Shown one piece after another: positions 17,354 to 25,849 of a stretch of DNA of 64,000 nucleotides. The notes under the pieces were generated by a model. That model did no database searches. It saw only the letters and a list, made by a program, of their open reading frames with translations, and was not told the DNA's origin. Location of the stretch: NCBI RefSeq assembly GCF_030269325.1, contig NZ_BSTD01000001.1, forward strand, positions 822,681 through 886,680, given 5' to 3'. This DNA comes from Amycolatopsis sp. NBRC 101858. Lineage in GTDB: Bacteria; Actinomycetota; Actinomycetes; Mycobacteriales; Pseudonocardiaceae. How positions within the stretch are numbered: position 1 is the stretch's first letter; each line of letters opens with the position of its first letter. The translations under genes and the position numbers were made by a program.

Positions 17354-18348
17354 CCGGCTCCCTGGTTCCCCGACGGCACGTAGCCGAGCGTCTTGTCGAC
17401 GACATTGCGCAGCGGCTCCCCAGCCAGCCAGCGGCGGAAGTTCTCGGTGAACACCTCGACGAGCGTGTTCCGCCAGCCGATGAAGTCCCCCGACATGTGC
17501 GGCGAGATCAGCACGTCCGGCATGGTCCAGAGCGGGCTGTCGGACGGCAGCGGCTCGGTGTCGAACACGTCGAGCGCGGCGCCGGCGATGGTTTTGCCGT
17601 CCAGCGCGGCGACCAGGTCGGAGGTGACCACCAGCTCACCCCGGCCGACGTTGACGAACCGCGCCGACGGCTTCATCGCGGCGAACGCCCGCGCGTCGAA
17701 CATGCCCTTGGTGTGCTCGGTCAGCGGCGCAACGGCGACGACGTAGTCGGCGTGCGGCAGGAACGCGTCGAGCTGCGAGGACTCGTGCACGACGCCGAAG
17801 TCCGGGTCGCCGGTGCGCTCCCGGCGGCCGGCACCGCTCACCCGCATCCCGGCCGCGCGCAGCAGCCGCGCGATGGCCCGGCCGATCGGCCCGGTGCCGA
17901 CGACCACCACCTCGCGCCCGGCGATCCGCTCGCTCTCGCGGTGCAGCCAGCGGCCTTCGCGCTGCAGGTCGTGCGACCGCGCGAAGTCCTTCGCGAAGGC
18001 GAGGACGACGCCGAGCACGTACTCCGCGATGGCGTCGTCGAAGACACCCCGCGAGTTGGTCAGGACGACGTCGCTCTCCACCAGCCCGGGGAACAGCACC
18101 GGGTCGACACCCGCGCTCGCGATGTGCAGCCAGCGCAGCCGATCGGCGGCGTGCCAGGCGCCCGGCACGGCCGTGGAGAGGAAGTCGTAGACGAAGAGCG
18201 CGTCGGCTCCGGACAGAGCTTCGGACAGACCCGCCGCGTCCGTGTAACGCACGACCGCCCCGGATTCGACAGCACGCATGTCCGGTGGACGGTGCTCGCC
18301 GCAGAGCACGGACAGGACGGGAGTTTCCCGGTTTTCCGAGGCGATCAC
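17350..18348 (-). CDS. D-isomer-specific 2-hydroxyacid dehydrogenase
   Basis: A 332-residue NAD-dependent dehydrogenase. The Rossmann motif VVGTGPIGRAIARLL lies near residue 140. The catalytic Arg is in NVGRGELV, Glu in DVFDTEPLP, and His in LISPHMSG. It reduces a 2-oxoacid or oxidises a D-2-hydroxyacid in the cytoplasm. The GTG start at 18348 directly abuts the promoter of the divergent isomerase gene, so the shared region 18349-18452 probably controls both directions. It overlaps the amidase start by 4 nt. Confidence 0.9.
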   Translation of the reverse strand: MIASENRETPVLSVLCGEHRPPDMRAVESGAVVRYTDAAGLSEALSGADALFVYDFLSTAVPGAWHAADRLRWLHIASAGVDPVLFPGLVESDVVLTNSRGVFDDAIAEYVLGVVLAFAKDFARSHDLQREGRWLHRESERIAGREVVVVGTGPIGRAIARLLRAAGMRVSGAGRRERTGDPDFGVVHESSQLDAFLPHADYVVAVAPLTEHTKGMFDARAFAAMKPSARFVNVGRGELVVTSDLVAALDGKTIAGAALDVFDTEPLPSDSPLWTMPDVLISPHMSGDFIGWRNTLVEVFTENFRRWLAGEPLRNVVDKTLGYVPSGNQGAG

Positions 18349-18349
18349 G

Positions 18350-18387
18350 TTGACACGGTAAAAGTCGCTCGTATGATTGTCAACAAT
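18350..18387 (+). promoter_or_regulatory. Promoter with GntR-type operator for first isomerase-like gene
   Basis: A near-consensus promoter: -35 TTGACA (18350-18355), 16-bp spacer, -10 TATGAT (18372-18377). The palindrome ATTGTCAACAAT (18376-18387) overlaps the -10 box and the expected start of transcription. That is where a repressor would block RNA polymerase. The same palindrome recurs at 19221 and 23987 within this gene cluster. Confidence 0.8.
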
Positions 18388-18452
18388 CCGAGGAACGACC
18401 CCCGGAGCACCGGACGTGTCATCAAGTTCAGACGTATTCCGGAGGCTGAGCC

Positions 18453-19193
18453 TTGGATTTCGACTTCCTGGCGTTCGAAGGCCCGCTGGCGCAACGCGGC
18501 ATCGGCGTCATCGCGCCGTTCGACCTGGCGCTGGAGCGCGAGCTCTGGCGGTGGGTGCCGATGGAGGTGTCCCTGCACCTCGCCCGGACGCCGTACGAGC
18601 CGGTGCCGGTCAGCATGGAGATGGCCCGCCTCGTCAGCGACAGCCACCACCTGGCCAGCGCGACCCGCGACGTGCTGCACGTCGAGCCCGAGGTCGTCGC
18701 TTACCTCTGCACGTCGGGCAGCTTCGTCAACGGCGTCGACTACGAACGCTCCCTGACCAAGGCGATCTGCGACGCCGGCGCCCCGGACGCCGTCACCACC
18801 TCGGGCGCGCTGGCCGAAGTGCTGCACCAGCTCGACCTGCACCGCGTCTCGGTGCTGACGCCGTACGACGCCGACCTCACCCGCGCCCTGCACGACTTCC
18901 TCGGCGAGCTGAACGTCGAGACCGTCGCCAGCGACCACCTCGGGCTGGGCGGCGGCATCTGGAAGGTCAGTTACCGGACCATCGCCGAACGCATCCTCGC
19001 CGCCGACCACGGGGAAGCCGAAGCGATCTTCGTCAGCTGCACCAACCTTCCCACCTACGACCTGATCGAGCCCCTGGAAGCCGCGCTCGGCAAGCCGGTG
19101 CTCACGGCCAACCAGCTGACCATGTGGGCGTGCCTGCGCCGGATGAACCTGCCCATCGTCGGACCGGGTAAGTGGCTTCGTGACGTGTCGTGA
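18453..19193 (+). CDS. Maleate cis-trans isomerase / arylmalonate decarboxylase family protein
   Basis: A 246-residue Asp/Glu racemase-fold protein. Two cysteines sit where maleate isomerases have them: Cys86 in AYLCTSGSFVNG and Cys196 in VSCTNLPTYD. KPVLTANQLTMWACLRR near the C-terminus is typical of the family. Both cysteines being present fits an isomerase or racemase rather than an arylmalonate decarboxylase, which keeps only one. The start is TTG at 18453, supported by GGAGG 8 nt upstream. It is first in a plus-strand run with a paralog and a GntR regulator. Confidence 0.85.
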   Translation: MDFDFLAFEGPLAQRGIGVIAPFDLALERELWRWVPMEVSLHLARTPYEPVPVSMEMARLVSDSHHLASATRDVLHVEPEVVAYLCTSGSFVNGVDYERSLTKAICDAGAPDAVTTSGALAEVLHQLDLHRVSVLTPYDADLTRALHDFLGELNVETVASDHLGLGGGIWKVSYRTIAERILAADHGEAEAIFVSCTNLPTYDLIEPLEAALGKPVLTANQLTMWACLRRMNLPIVGPGKWLRDVS

Positions 19194-19220
19194 AAGGTAT
19201 TCCTTGACCGCCCCTCTAGG

Positions 19221-19232
19221 ATTGTCGACAAT
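19221..19232. promoter_or_regulatory. Operator ATTGTCGACAAT
   Basis: A perfect 12-bp palindrome 21 bp before the GTG of the second isomerase-like gene. TTGACC at 19204-19209 could be a -35 with GACAAT (19227-19232) as a weak -10 at 17-bp spacing, so the operator would again cover the -10 region. Confidence 0.75.
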
Positions 19233-19253
19233 TTGCGTCCCTCCGGAGGTTTC

Positions 19254-20000
19254 GTGACCACCATCGGCTTCATCTACCCCGACCACGCGGCCGAAGACGA
19301 CTACCCGCTGGCCGAGCAGCTGCTCGGCGGCGCGGCCGCCGACGAGGGCGACATCCGCCTCGCGGTCGAGCACATCTACGGCACCGACAAGCACGCGGTC
19401 GCCGAACTGCTGGACCTCGGCAGCGAGACCCGCCTCGCCGACGGCGCCACCCTGCTCCGGAAGCACGAGCCGGACGCGGTCATCTGGGCCTGCACCAGCG
19501 GCAGCTTCGTCTACGGCTGGGACGGCGCCCGCGAGCAGGCCGACCGCCTCGCCGCCGTCGCCGGGGTCCCGGCCTCCAGCACCTCCTTCGCGTTCGTGCA
19601 CGCCGCGCGTGCTCTGGACGTCAAGCGGGTCGCCGTCGCCGCCAGCTACCCGGACGACATCGCCCGGCTGTTCGTGGACTTCCTCAAGGCCGGCGGCATC
19701 GAGGTCGTCGCGATGGCCAGCGCCGACATCATCACGGCCGCCGAGGTCGGCGCGATGACGTCGGAAGCCGTCGTCGAACTCGCCGTGCGCCACGACCACC
19801 CGGACGCCGACGCGGTGCTGGTGCCGGACACTGCGATGCGGACGCTCCAGGAGATCAACATCGTCGAAGCCGCCCTGAAGAAGCCGGTGCTGACCGCCAA
19901 CCAGGTGACCGTCTGGGAGGGCCTGCGCCTGACCGGGCGGCACCGGCTCGTCCGCTCCCTCGGCGCGTTGTTCCGGCAGCTGCCGGACGGGAGCGCCTGA
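19254..20000 (+). CDS. Maleate isomerase / arylmalonate decarboxylase-like paralog
   Basis: A 248-residue paralog of the preceding gene. It retains the first cysteine (Cys80 in WACTSGSFVYG) but the second is replaced by Asp192 (LVPDTAMRT against VSCTNLP in the paralog). The C-terminal KPVLTANQVTVWEGLRL is conserved. Loss of one catalytic Cys means it cannot use the two-cysteine isomerase chemistry, so a different reaction or a partner role is likely. The GTG at 19254 follows GGAGG; an in-frame TTG at 19233 is unlikely because it lies next to the operator. The GntR gene starts 1 nt after its stop. Confidence 0.84.
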   Translation: MTTIGFIYPDHAAEDDYPLAEQLLGGAAADEGDIRLAVEHIYGTDKHAVAELLDLGSETRLADGATLLRKHEPDAVIWACTSGSFVYGWDGAREQADRLAAVAGVPASSTSFAFVHAARALDVKRVAVAASYPDDIARLFVDFLKAGGIEVVAMASADIITAAEVGAMTSEAVVELAVRHDHPDADAVLVPDTAMRTLQEINIVEAALKKPVLTANQVTVWEGLRLTGRHRLVRSLGALFRQLPDGSA

Positions 20001-20001
20001 C

Positions 20002-20721
20002 ATGGCCTTGCCACCGGGCATGCTGCCCGAGATCGAACCGGTCAGCCGCGAGTCGACGGCCGCGGTGATCGCGCGTCAGCTGCGCGACGCGATCATGACC
20101 GGCGCCCTCCCGCCGGGCACCCAGCTCGGCGAGACGGAGCTGGCCTCCCGCTTCCAGGTGTCACGGGGGCCACTCCGGGAGGCCATGCAGCATCTCGTGT
20201 CGGAAGGGCTCCTCCGCAGCGAACGGCACCGCGGGCTCTTCGTGATCGACCTCGAGCCCGGCGACGTCTACGACATCTATGCAGCTCGATCGGCGATCGA
20301 ACGCGCCGCGATGATCCGCGCCGTGCGCGGCGGGGAACGCGACCGGATCGCCGACGTGCTCGAACGGACCGTCGCGGAGATGGCGACGGCTGCGAGCGAA
20401 GACGACCCGAGCGCGCTTTCCACCGCGGACCTCAGGTTCCACGAGGCCCTCATCAACGCCTCCGGCAGCAAGCGGCTCGTCCGGATGGCCCGGACCCTCC
20501 TCATCGAGACGCGGATGTGCCTGACCGCCCTGCAGAGCACTTATCAGCGGGTCGAGGAACGCGTCGAGGAGCACACGAAACTCATCCAGGCCCTTCGCGA
20601 CGGCGACGAGGAAACGGCGCTTGCGCTGCTCGACTCCCACATGGAGGACGCCGTCCAGCGCCTCGCGCCGGGGACGAGCCTCATCGAGGGGCACGCCCCG
20701 CCGGTGCCGGGCAACGCGTGA
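20002..20721 (+). CDS. GntR family regulator, FCD subfamily
   Basis: A 239-residue regulator. The N-terminal winged helix runs from ESTAAVIARQLRDAIMTG through TELASRFQVSRGPLREAMQH to SERHRGLFVID (about residues 14-78). The C-terminal helical FCD domain has DLRFHEAL with Asp and His metal/ligand residues and a later LDSHMEDAV. FCD proteins bind small organic acids. It is in the same run as the two isomerase-like genes, and ATTGTCRACAAT sites at 18376, 19221 and 23987 are the natural candidate operators, so I infer that it represses the whole cluster and itself. Confidence 0.92.
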   Translation: MALPPGMLPEIEPVSRESTAAVIARQLRDAIMTGALPPGTQLGETELASRFQVSRGPLREAMQHLVSEGLLRSERHRGLFVIDLEPGDVYDIYAARSAIERAAMIRAVRGGERDRIADVLERTVAEMATAASEDDPSALSTADLRFHEALINASGSKRLVRMARTLLIETRMCLTALQSTYQRVEERVEEHTKLIQALRDGDEETALALLDSHMEDAVQRLAPGTSLIEGHAPPVPGNA

Positions 20722-20899
20722 GCGAAGGTCCGGCAGCCGCGTCCTGAAAGCCGCGCGCGATCGGAAAACGGGGGCGTGCACCCGTTGCCGCGGCACGCGC
20801 ATCCGAACGACCGGCTCGGGTTCCGAAGGATCCGGCAGGCGTACGTGGACGGCCCGCACGGGTACGGGGAAGCAGTTGGACGGCGGCGAACACCCGCAG

Positions 20900-21364
20900 C
20901 TAAGCGCCATCACGCACCCCCAGCACCGGCTGGCCGCCACGGCCGTCGCGGTAGTCGGGCGACCACGGGAAACGGCCCTGCGAGTCCGCGTGGACCAGTT
21001 GCAGCGCGCGGATTTCCGGGCCGTACAACGCTTCCGCGAACACCAGGTGCACCGACGGCTCCGCCAGCCGGACCGCCTCGATCACCGGGCCGCCCCGCAG
21101 CAGGACGCGCTCACCCGGCGTGGGTGGCGACGCGTGCAGCGAGTGCGCGGCCAAGTCGTTCAGCAGCTCGGCAGCCTCCGGCAGCGGCATGCCCGTCACG
21201 ACGAGCTCGGGCAGGCCGTACCCGCTCAGGCCTATCGTGTAGGCCCACGGCGGGTACGCCCCGCTGCCCTCGACTCCTTGCACGAGCCAGCCCCGGCCGG
21301 CCACGCCGTCGCGAAGCCGTTCCAGGTAACCGGATCTGTCCGGGTTCTCACATTCGAAGCACAT
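20900..21364 (-). CDS. DUF4262 domain-containing protein
   Basis: A 154-residue protein of the DUF4262 type, of unknown function. The N-terminus carries Cys2 and Cys5 (MCFECENPD), and the middle reads AYTIGLSGYGLPELVVTGMP, the family hallmark. The C-terminus WSPDYRDGRGGQPVLGV is also usual. It lies between the GntR regulator and the dehydrogenase genes but on the minus strand and out of step with them. The 178 bp between 20722 and 20899 hold nothing I can recognise. Confidence 0.85.
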   Translation of the reverse strand: MCFECENPDRSGYLERLRDGVAGRGWLVQGVEGSGAYPPWAYTIGLSGYGLPELVVTGMPLPEAAELLNDLAAHSLHASPPTPGERVLLRGGPVIEAVRLAEPSVHLVFAEALYGPEIRALQLVHADSQGRFPWSPDYRDGRGGQPVLGVRDGA

Positions 21365-21423
21365 CGGTGGCTCCTCCCCCTCAGTGGATTGCGACCACCG
21401 TGCCGGAGGGCACCGACAAAAAC

Positions 21424-22482
21424 TCAGCCCAGCGCTTCGGCCACCGCCGTGCCGAGTCGTTCTGTGGTATCCGTGCCGCCGAGGTCCGGGGTGCGCACCC
21501 GGCCCTCGTCGAGCACCCGGTCGACTGCGGTGCGGATCGCTTGCGCGGCAACGGTTTCACCCAGGTGTTCGACCAGCATCGCGGCCGCCAGGATCTGCGC
21601 CACGGGGTTCGCGATGCCCTGTCCGGCGATGTCCGGAGCGCTCCCGTGGACCGCCTCGAACATCGACGGATATTCACCCGATGGGTTGATGTTGCCGGAC
21701 GGTGCCATGCCGAGCCCGCCGGTGATCGCGGCCGCGAGGTCGCTCAGGATGTCGCCGAAGAGGTTCGACCCCACGATGACGTCGAGCCGGTCGGGCGCCT
21801 GGACCATGCGTGCCGCCAACGCATCCACGTGCATCTGTTCACTGTGGACATCGGGGTACTCGGCCGCGACCTCGGCGAAGATCTCGTCCCAGAAGGGCAT
21901 CGAGTGGATGAGCCCGTTGGACTTCGTCGCCGAGCAGACACGCGAAGACCGCGTCCGCGCCAGTTCGAAGGCGTACCGGATGATTCGCGAAACGCCGACG
22001 CGCGTGAAGACCGACTCCTGCAGCACGAACTCGTCCGGCCGCCCGGCGTTGTGTCGGCCGCCGATCGCGGAGTACTCCCCTTCGGAGTTCTCCCGGACGA
22101 TGACCAGCTCCAGCTCCTCGGCCTTCCGCCCGGCCAGAACGGAAGTCGTGCCCGGCAGGAGCCGCACCGGGCGCAGGTTGACGTACTGCTGGAACGCGCG
22201 CCGCAGCGGGATCAGCAGGCCCCACAGCGAAACGTGGTCCGGGATGCCGGGAAAGCCGACCGCGCCGAGCAGGATGCCGTCGAACGCCGAGAGCTGCGCG
22301 ACGCCGTCGTCCGGCATCATCGACCCGGCCTGCGTGTACCGCTCGCAGCTCCAGTCGAACTCCGTCCACTCCAGGGAGAAGTCGAAGAGTGCGGACGCCC
22401 GGTCGAGGACCTTGCGGGCCTCGACCGTGACGTCCACGCCGATCCCGTCGCCGGGGATGCTCGCGATGCGGTAGGCCGTCAC
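21424..22482 (-). CDS. Isocitrate/isopropylmalate-type dehydrogenase (tartrate/D-malate dehydrogenase-like)
   Basis: A 352-residue NAD-dependent beta-decarboxylating dehydrogenase. It opens with YRIASIPGDGIGVDV, has IVRENSEGEYS (substrate Arg and NAD selection region), the metal-site Asp in GSNLFGDILSD, and HGSAPDIAGQGIANP near the C-terminus. VGFPGIPDHVSLWGLLIPLR is the pattern of tartrate dehydrogenase/decarboxylase and D-malate dehydrogenase rather than LeuB. The GTG start overlaps the aldehyde dehydrogenase stop. It probably oxidises a 2-hydroxy-dicarboxylate from the pathway. Confidence 0.86.
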   Translation of the reverse strand: MTAYRIASIPGDGIGVDVTVEARKVLDRASALFDFSLEWTEFDWSCERYTQAGSMMPDDGVAQLSAFDGILLGAVGFPGIPDHVSLWGLLIPLRRAFQQYVNLRPVRLLPGTTSVLAGRKAEELELVIVRENSEGEYSAIGGRHNAGRPDEFVLQESVFTRVGVSRIIRYAFELARTRSSRVCSATKSNGLIHSMPFWDEIFAEVAAEYPDVHSEQMHVDALAARMVQAPDRLDVIVGSNLFGDILSDLAAAITGGLGMAPSGNINPSGEYPSMFEAVHGSAPDIAGQGIANPVAQILAAAMLVEHLGETVAAQAIRTAVDRVLDEGRVRTPDLGGTDTTERLGTAVAEALG

Positions 22483-23942
22483 AGGGCCACCGCGATGTAC
22501 TTGGTCTCGAGGAACTCGTCGATGCCGACCGTGCCACCCTCGCGGCCGAGCCCGGACTGCTTGATCCCGCCGAACGGCGCCGCCGGGTTCGACACGATGC
22601 CCTGGTTGAGGCCGATCATCCCGGCTTCGAGGGCTTCCGACACACGCAGCGCACGCTTGAGGTCGCTGGTGTAGACGTAGGAAACCAGGCCGAACTCCGT
22701 GTCGTTCGCCTTGGCCACCGCCTCGTCCTCGGTGTCGAACGGCGTGATCGGGGCGACCGGCCCGAAGATCTCCTCGTGCGTCAGCCGCGCCTCCTGCGGG
22801 ACGTCGGTGAGCACGGTGGCCTGGTAGAAGTGGCCCGGGCCGTCGACCCCGGAGCCGCCGGTGAGCACCTTCGCGCCGCGGTCGGTGGCGTCCTTGACCA
22901 GCTCCGTCACCTTGTCGACGGCCTTGTCGTCGATGAGCGGGCCGACCACGACGTCCTTCTCGGTGCCGCGGCCCATCGGCAGCGCCTGCATCCGCTCGGT
23001 CAGCCGCCGCGAGAACTCCTCGACGACGCCGCGCTGCACGTAGAAGCGGTTGGCCGCGGTGCACGCCTCGCCGATGTTGCGCATCTTCGCCTGCATCGCC
23101 CCGTCGATCGCCGCGTCCATGTCGGCGTCGTCGAAGACCAGGAACGGTGCGTTGCCGCCCAGCTCCATCGACGTCCGCAGCACCTTGTCGGCGCACTGCT
23201 CCAGGAGCTTGCGGCCGACGCCGGTCGAGCCGGTGAAGGACAGTTTGCGGGCGCGGCCATCGCGGATCAGCGGCTCCATCACGCCGCCGGAGTCGCTGGT
23301 CGTCAGAACGTTGAGCACTCCCTCAGGCAGCCCCGCCTCGGCGAGGATGCCGGCCAGCGCGAGCATCGAGAGCGGCGTCTGCGCGGCGGGTTTGATCACC
23401 ATCGTGCAGCCGGCGGCGACCGCCGGGCCGATCTTGCGGGTGCCCATCGCCATCGGGAAGTTCCACGGCGTGATCAGGATCGTCGGCCCGACCGGCTGCT
23501 TCGTGATGAGGAACCGGCCCGTGCCGTTCGGGGCGGTCGCGAAGCCGCCGTCGATCCGGACGGCCTCCTCGGCGAACCAGCGGAAGAACTCCGCGGCGTA
23601 CGCGATCTCGCCCTTCGACTCGGCGAGCGGCTTGCCCATCTCCAGGGTCATGAGCAGGGCGAGCTCGTCCTGGCGCTTCATCAGCAGCTCGTACCCGCGA
23701 CGCAGGATCTCCCCGCGTTCCCTCGGCGCCATCTTCGCGAAGTCCGATTGCGCCGCGACGGCAGCGTCCAGCGCCGTGACGCCGTCCGCCGGCGAGGCGT
23801 CGGCGACCTGGCACAGCTCCTTGCCGGTGGCCGGGTCGACCACCGGGAACGTCTTCCCCGACTCGGCGGCGACCCACTTGCCGCCGATGAACAGTTCCTT
23901 GCCGACCGCGTCGACGACGCCGGACTCGGTGCTCGCGCTCAT
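22479..23942 (-). CDS. NAD(P)-dependent succinate-semialdehyde-type dehydrogenase
   Basis: A 487-residue aldehyde dehydrogenase. It has ITPWNFPMAMGTRK, the cofactor motif SFTGSTGVGRKL, the catalytic Glu in MELGGNAPFLV, and the catalytic Cys in NIGEACTAANRFYV. The sequence is closest in style to succinate-semialdehyde dehydrogenases of the GabD type, which fits the divergent GABA-type aminotransferase. The ATG at 23942 is 45 bp from the operator at 23987. It is first in a minus-strand pair with the malate/tartrate-type dehydrogenase. Confidence 0.9.
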   Translation of the reverse strand: MSASTESGVVDAVGKELFIGGKWVAAESGKTFPVVDPATGKELCQVADASPADGVTALDAAVAAQSDFAKMAPRERGEILRRGYELLMKRQDELALLMTLEMGKPLAESKGEIAYAAEFFRWFAEEAVRIDGGFATAPNGTGRFLITKQPVGPTILITPWNFPMAMGTRKIGPAVAAGCTMVIKPAAQTPLSMLALAGILAEAGLPEGVLNVLTTSDSGGVMEPLIRDGRARKLSFTGSTGVGRKLLEQCADKVLRTSMELGGNAPFLVFDDADMDAAIDGAMQAKMRNIGEACTAANRFYVQRGVVEEFSRRLTERMQALPMGRGTEKDVVVGPLIDDKAVDKVTELVKDATDRGAKVLTGGSGVDGPGHFYQATVLTDVPQEARLTHEEIFGPVAPITPFDTEDEAVAKANDTEFGLVSYVYTSDLKRALRVSEALEAGMIGLNQGIVSNPAAPFGGIKQSGLGREGGTVGIDEFLETKYIAVAL

Positions 23943-23986
23943 CCCGACTGCTCCTCACGTGTTGTCCCGAGGGCCATGCTATGGAT

Positions 23987-23998
23987 ATTGTCAACAAT
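23987..23998. promoter_or_regulatory. Operator ATTGTCAACAAT in divergent promoter
   Basis: The third copy of the ATTGTCRACAAT palindrome lies between the divergent aldehyde dehydrogenase (start 23942) and aminotransferase (start 24035) genes. A half site TCGACAA follows at once. The position allows one regulator to act on both promoters; clear -10/-35 boxes could not be assigned. Confidence 0.75.
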
Positions 23999-24034
23999 CG
24001 ACAACCCGCTCAACCGACCAAGGAGCACGCTGCC

Positions 24035-25291
24035 ATGGCCCAGCTATCTCCGCTGCTCAAGCAGGCAACGCCCGTCGTGGTCGACCACGGTGAAGGGGTT
24101 TACCTCTACGACGTCGACGGCAAACGCCACCTCGACTTCACCGCCGGCATCGGCGTCACGAGCACCGGGCACTGCCATCCGCACGTCGTGCGCGCGGCGC
24201 AGGAGCAGATCGGCAAGCTCGTCCACGGGCAGTACACGACGGTGATGCACCGGCCCCTGCTCGAGCTGACCAAGCGCCTCGGCGACGTCCTGCCCAGCGG
24301 GCTCGACTCGCTCTTCTACGCGAACTCGGGCAGCGAAGCCGTCGAAGCGGCGTTGCGGCTCGCGCGGCAGGCGACGAAGCGCCCGAACGTCATCGTCATG
24401 CAGGGCGGCTTCCACGGCCGGACCGTCGCCGCGGCGAGCATGACGACGTCCGGGACGCGGTTCAGCGCCGGCATCGGTCCCCTCATGTCCGGCGTGCACG
24501 TCGCGCCGTTCCCCTACGCCTACCACTACGGCTGGGACGAGCAGACCGCGACGAAGTTCGCGCTGCGGGAGCTGGACTACCTGTTCCAGACGGTCAGCGC
24601 GCCGAACGAGACCGCCGCGATCTTCGTGGAGCCCGTGCTCGGCGAAGGCGGCTACGTCCCGGCGAACACGGAGTTCATGGCGGGCCTGCGCGAGCGCGCG
24701 GACCGGCACGGCATCCTGCTCGTCCTCGACGAGATCCAGACCGGCTTCGGCCGCACCGGCAAGTTCTGGGGGCACGACCACTTCGACATCTCCCCCGACA
24801 TCGTGCTCATCGCGAAGGGCCTGGCCAGCGGCTTCCCGCTGTCGGGCATCGCGGCTTCGCAGGAGCTGATGGCGAAGGCGTTCCCGGGTTCGCAGGGGGG
24901 CACGTACGGCGGCAACGCCGTCTCGTGCGCCGCGGCGATCGCGACGCTCGAGGTCATCCAGCACGAGAACCTGGTGGAGAACGCCGCCGAGCGCGGGCGT
25001 CAGCTGCTCGAAGGCGCACGGGTGATCGCGGACAAGACGCCGGCGATCGGCGAGGTGCGCGGGCTCGGGCTTTTGGTCGGCTCGGAGTTCACCACCGCCG
25101 ACGGCGAGCCCGACGCCGCCACCGCGGCGGCCGCGCAGCAGACCGCGTCGAAGAGCGGACTGCTGCTGCTCACGTGCGGGCCGTACATGAACGTCGTCCG
25201 CATGGTGCCGCCGCTGATCGTCAACGCCGAGCAGGTCGACGACGCGCTGCGCATCTGGGGCGAGGTCGTCGCGTCCGTCACGGGGAGCTGA
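24035..25291 (+). CDS. Class III aminotransferase (4-aminobutyrate aminotransferase type)
   Basis: A 418-residue PLP enzyme. Conserved blocks are FYANSGSEAVEAALRLAR, GGFHGRT, EPVLGEGGY, VLDEIQTGFGRTG and the PLP-lysine in VLIAKGLASGFPLS. It would move the amino group of GABA or a similar omega-amino acid to 2-oxoglutarate. The ATG at 24035 follows AAGGAGC; the in-frame start at 23981 lies inside the operator and is rejected. With the succinate-semialdehyde-type dehydrogenase it could form a GABA-to-succinate branch. The DUF3830 gene begins 2 nt after its stop. Confidence 0.9.
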   Translation: MAQLSPLLKQATPVVVDHGEGVYLYDVDGKRHLDFTAGIGVTSTGHCHPHVVRAAQEQIGKLVHGQYTTVMHRPLLELTKRLGDVLPSGLDSLFYANSGSEAVEAALRLARQATKRPNVIVMQGGFHGRTVAAASMTTSGTRFSAGIGPLMSGVHVAPFPYAYHYGWDEQTATKFALRELDYLFQTVSAPNETAAIFVEPVLGEGGYVPANTEFMAGLRERADRHGILLVLDEIQTGFGRTGKFWGHDHFDISPDIVLIAKGLASGFPLSGIAASQELMAKAFPGSQGGTYGGNAVSCAAAIATLEVIQHENLVENAAERGRQLLEGARVIADKTPAIGEVRGLGLLVGSEFTTADGEPDAATAAAAQQTASKSGLLLLTCGPYMNVVRMVPPLIVNAEQVDDALRIWGEVVASVTGS

Positions 25292-25293
25292 GC

Positions 25294-25791
25294 ATGGCCC
25301 GGTACATCACGATCACCCTCGACAAGCGCGGGGTGTCCTGCCGGGCCCGGCTGCTCGACGACGAGGCACCGCGGACGTGCAAGGCGGTGTGGGACGCGTT
25401 GCCGCAGAGCGGTTCGGCCTACCACGCGAAGTACGCACGCAACGAGGTCTACACGCTCGTGCCGCCCTTCGCGGAGCCGAAGCCCGGGCGGGAGAACCCG
25501 ACGATCACGCCGATCCCCGGCGACGTCGTGTACTTCGGGTTCGAAGCCTGGGAGATCGGCAACCCGGCGTACGGCTACGACGACGGCAGCGAGGCGCACA
25601 GCGATCAGGGCGCGACCGACCTCGCGATCTTCTACGGGCGCAACAACCTGCTGATCAACGGCGACGCGGGCTGGGTGCCCGGCAACGTGTTCGCCACGAT
25701 CGAGGAGGGCCTGGCCGAGATGGCGGCGGCCGCGCAGGACCTCTGGCTGCGGGGTGTCGAGGGCGAGACGCTCTCGTTCGCGCGAGTCTGA
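25294..25791 (+). CDS. DUF3830 (cyclophilin-like) protein
   Basis: A 165-residue protein of the DUF3830 family, which has a cyclophilin-like beta barrel. Features are CRARLLDDEAPRTCKAVWDAL, then YTLVPPFAEP, ITPIPGDVVYFGF and LAIFYGRNNLL. The biochemical function of the family is not established; members often occur with Asp/Glu racemase-type and amidase genes, and the same company is kept here. It is the last gene of the regulon, co-transcribed with the aminotransferase, and is followed by a strong terminator. Confidence 0.86.
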   Translation: MARYITITLDKRGVSCRARLLDDEAPRTCKAVWDALPQSGSAYHAKYARNEVYTLVPPFAEPKPGRENPTITPIPGDVVYFGFEAWEIGNPAYGYDDGSEAHSDQGATDLAIFYGRNNLLINGDAGWVPGNVFATIEEGLAEMAAAAQDLWLRGVEGETLSFARV

Positions 25792-25805
25792 ATCCCTTGT
25801 CCGGC

Positions 25806-25849
25806 AAGGGGACGCCGGGTGTGATGACCGCACCCGGCGTCCCCTTTTT
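25806..25849 (+). terminator. Intrinsic terminator after DUF3830 gene
   Basis: A 14-bp perfect GC-rich stem (25808-25821 with 25831-25844), a 9-nt loop and TTTTT. It begins 15 nt after the DUF3830 stop. Confidence 0.92.

Noticed and set aside
20776..22674. Long open frame on the plus strand opposite DUF4262 and the dehydrogenase genes
   Set aside because: It is Arg/Pro/Ala-rich low-complexity text with no motifs, lying opposite genes with clear domains; it is a by-product of high GC.
23981..24034. Upstream ATG start of the aminotransferase
   Set aside because: It would place the operator ATTGTCAACAAT inside the coding region and lacks a ribosome site; the ATG at 24035 has AAGGAGC.
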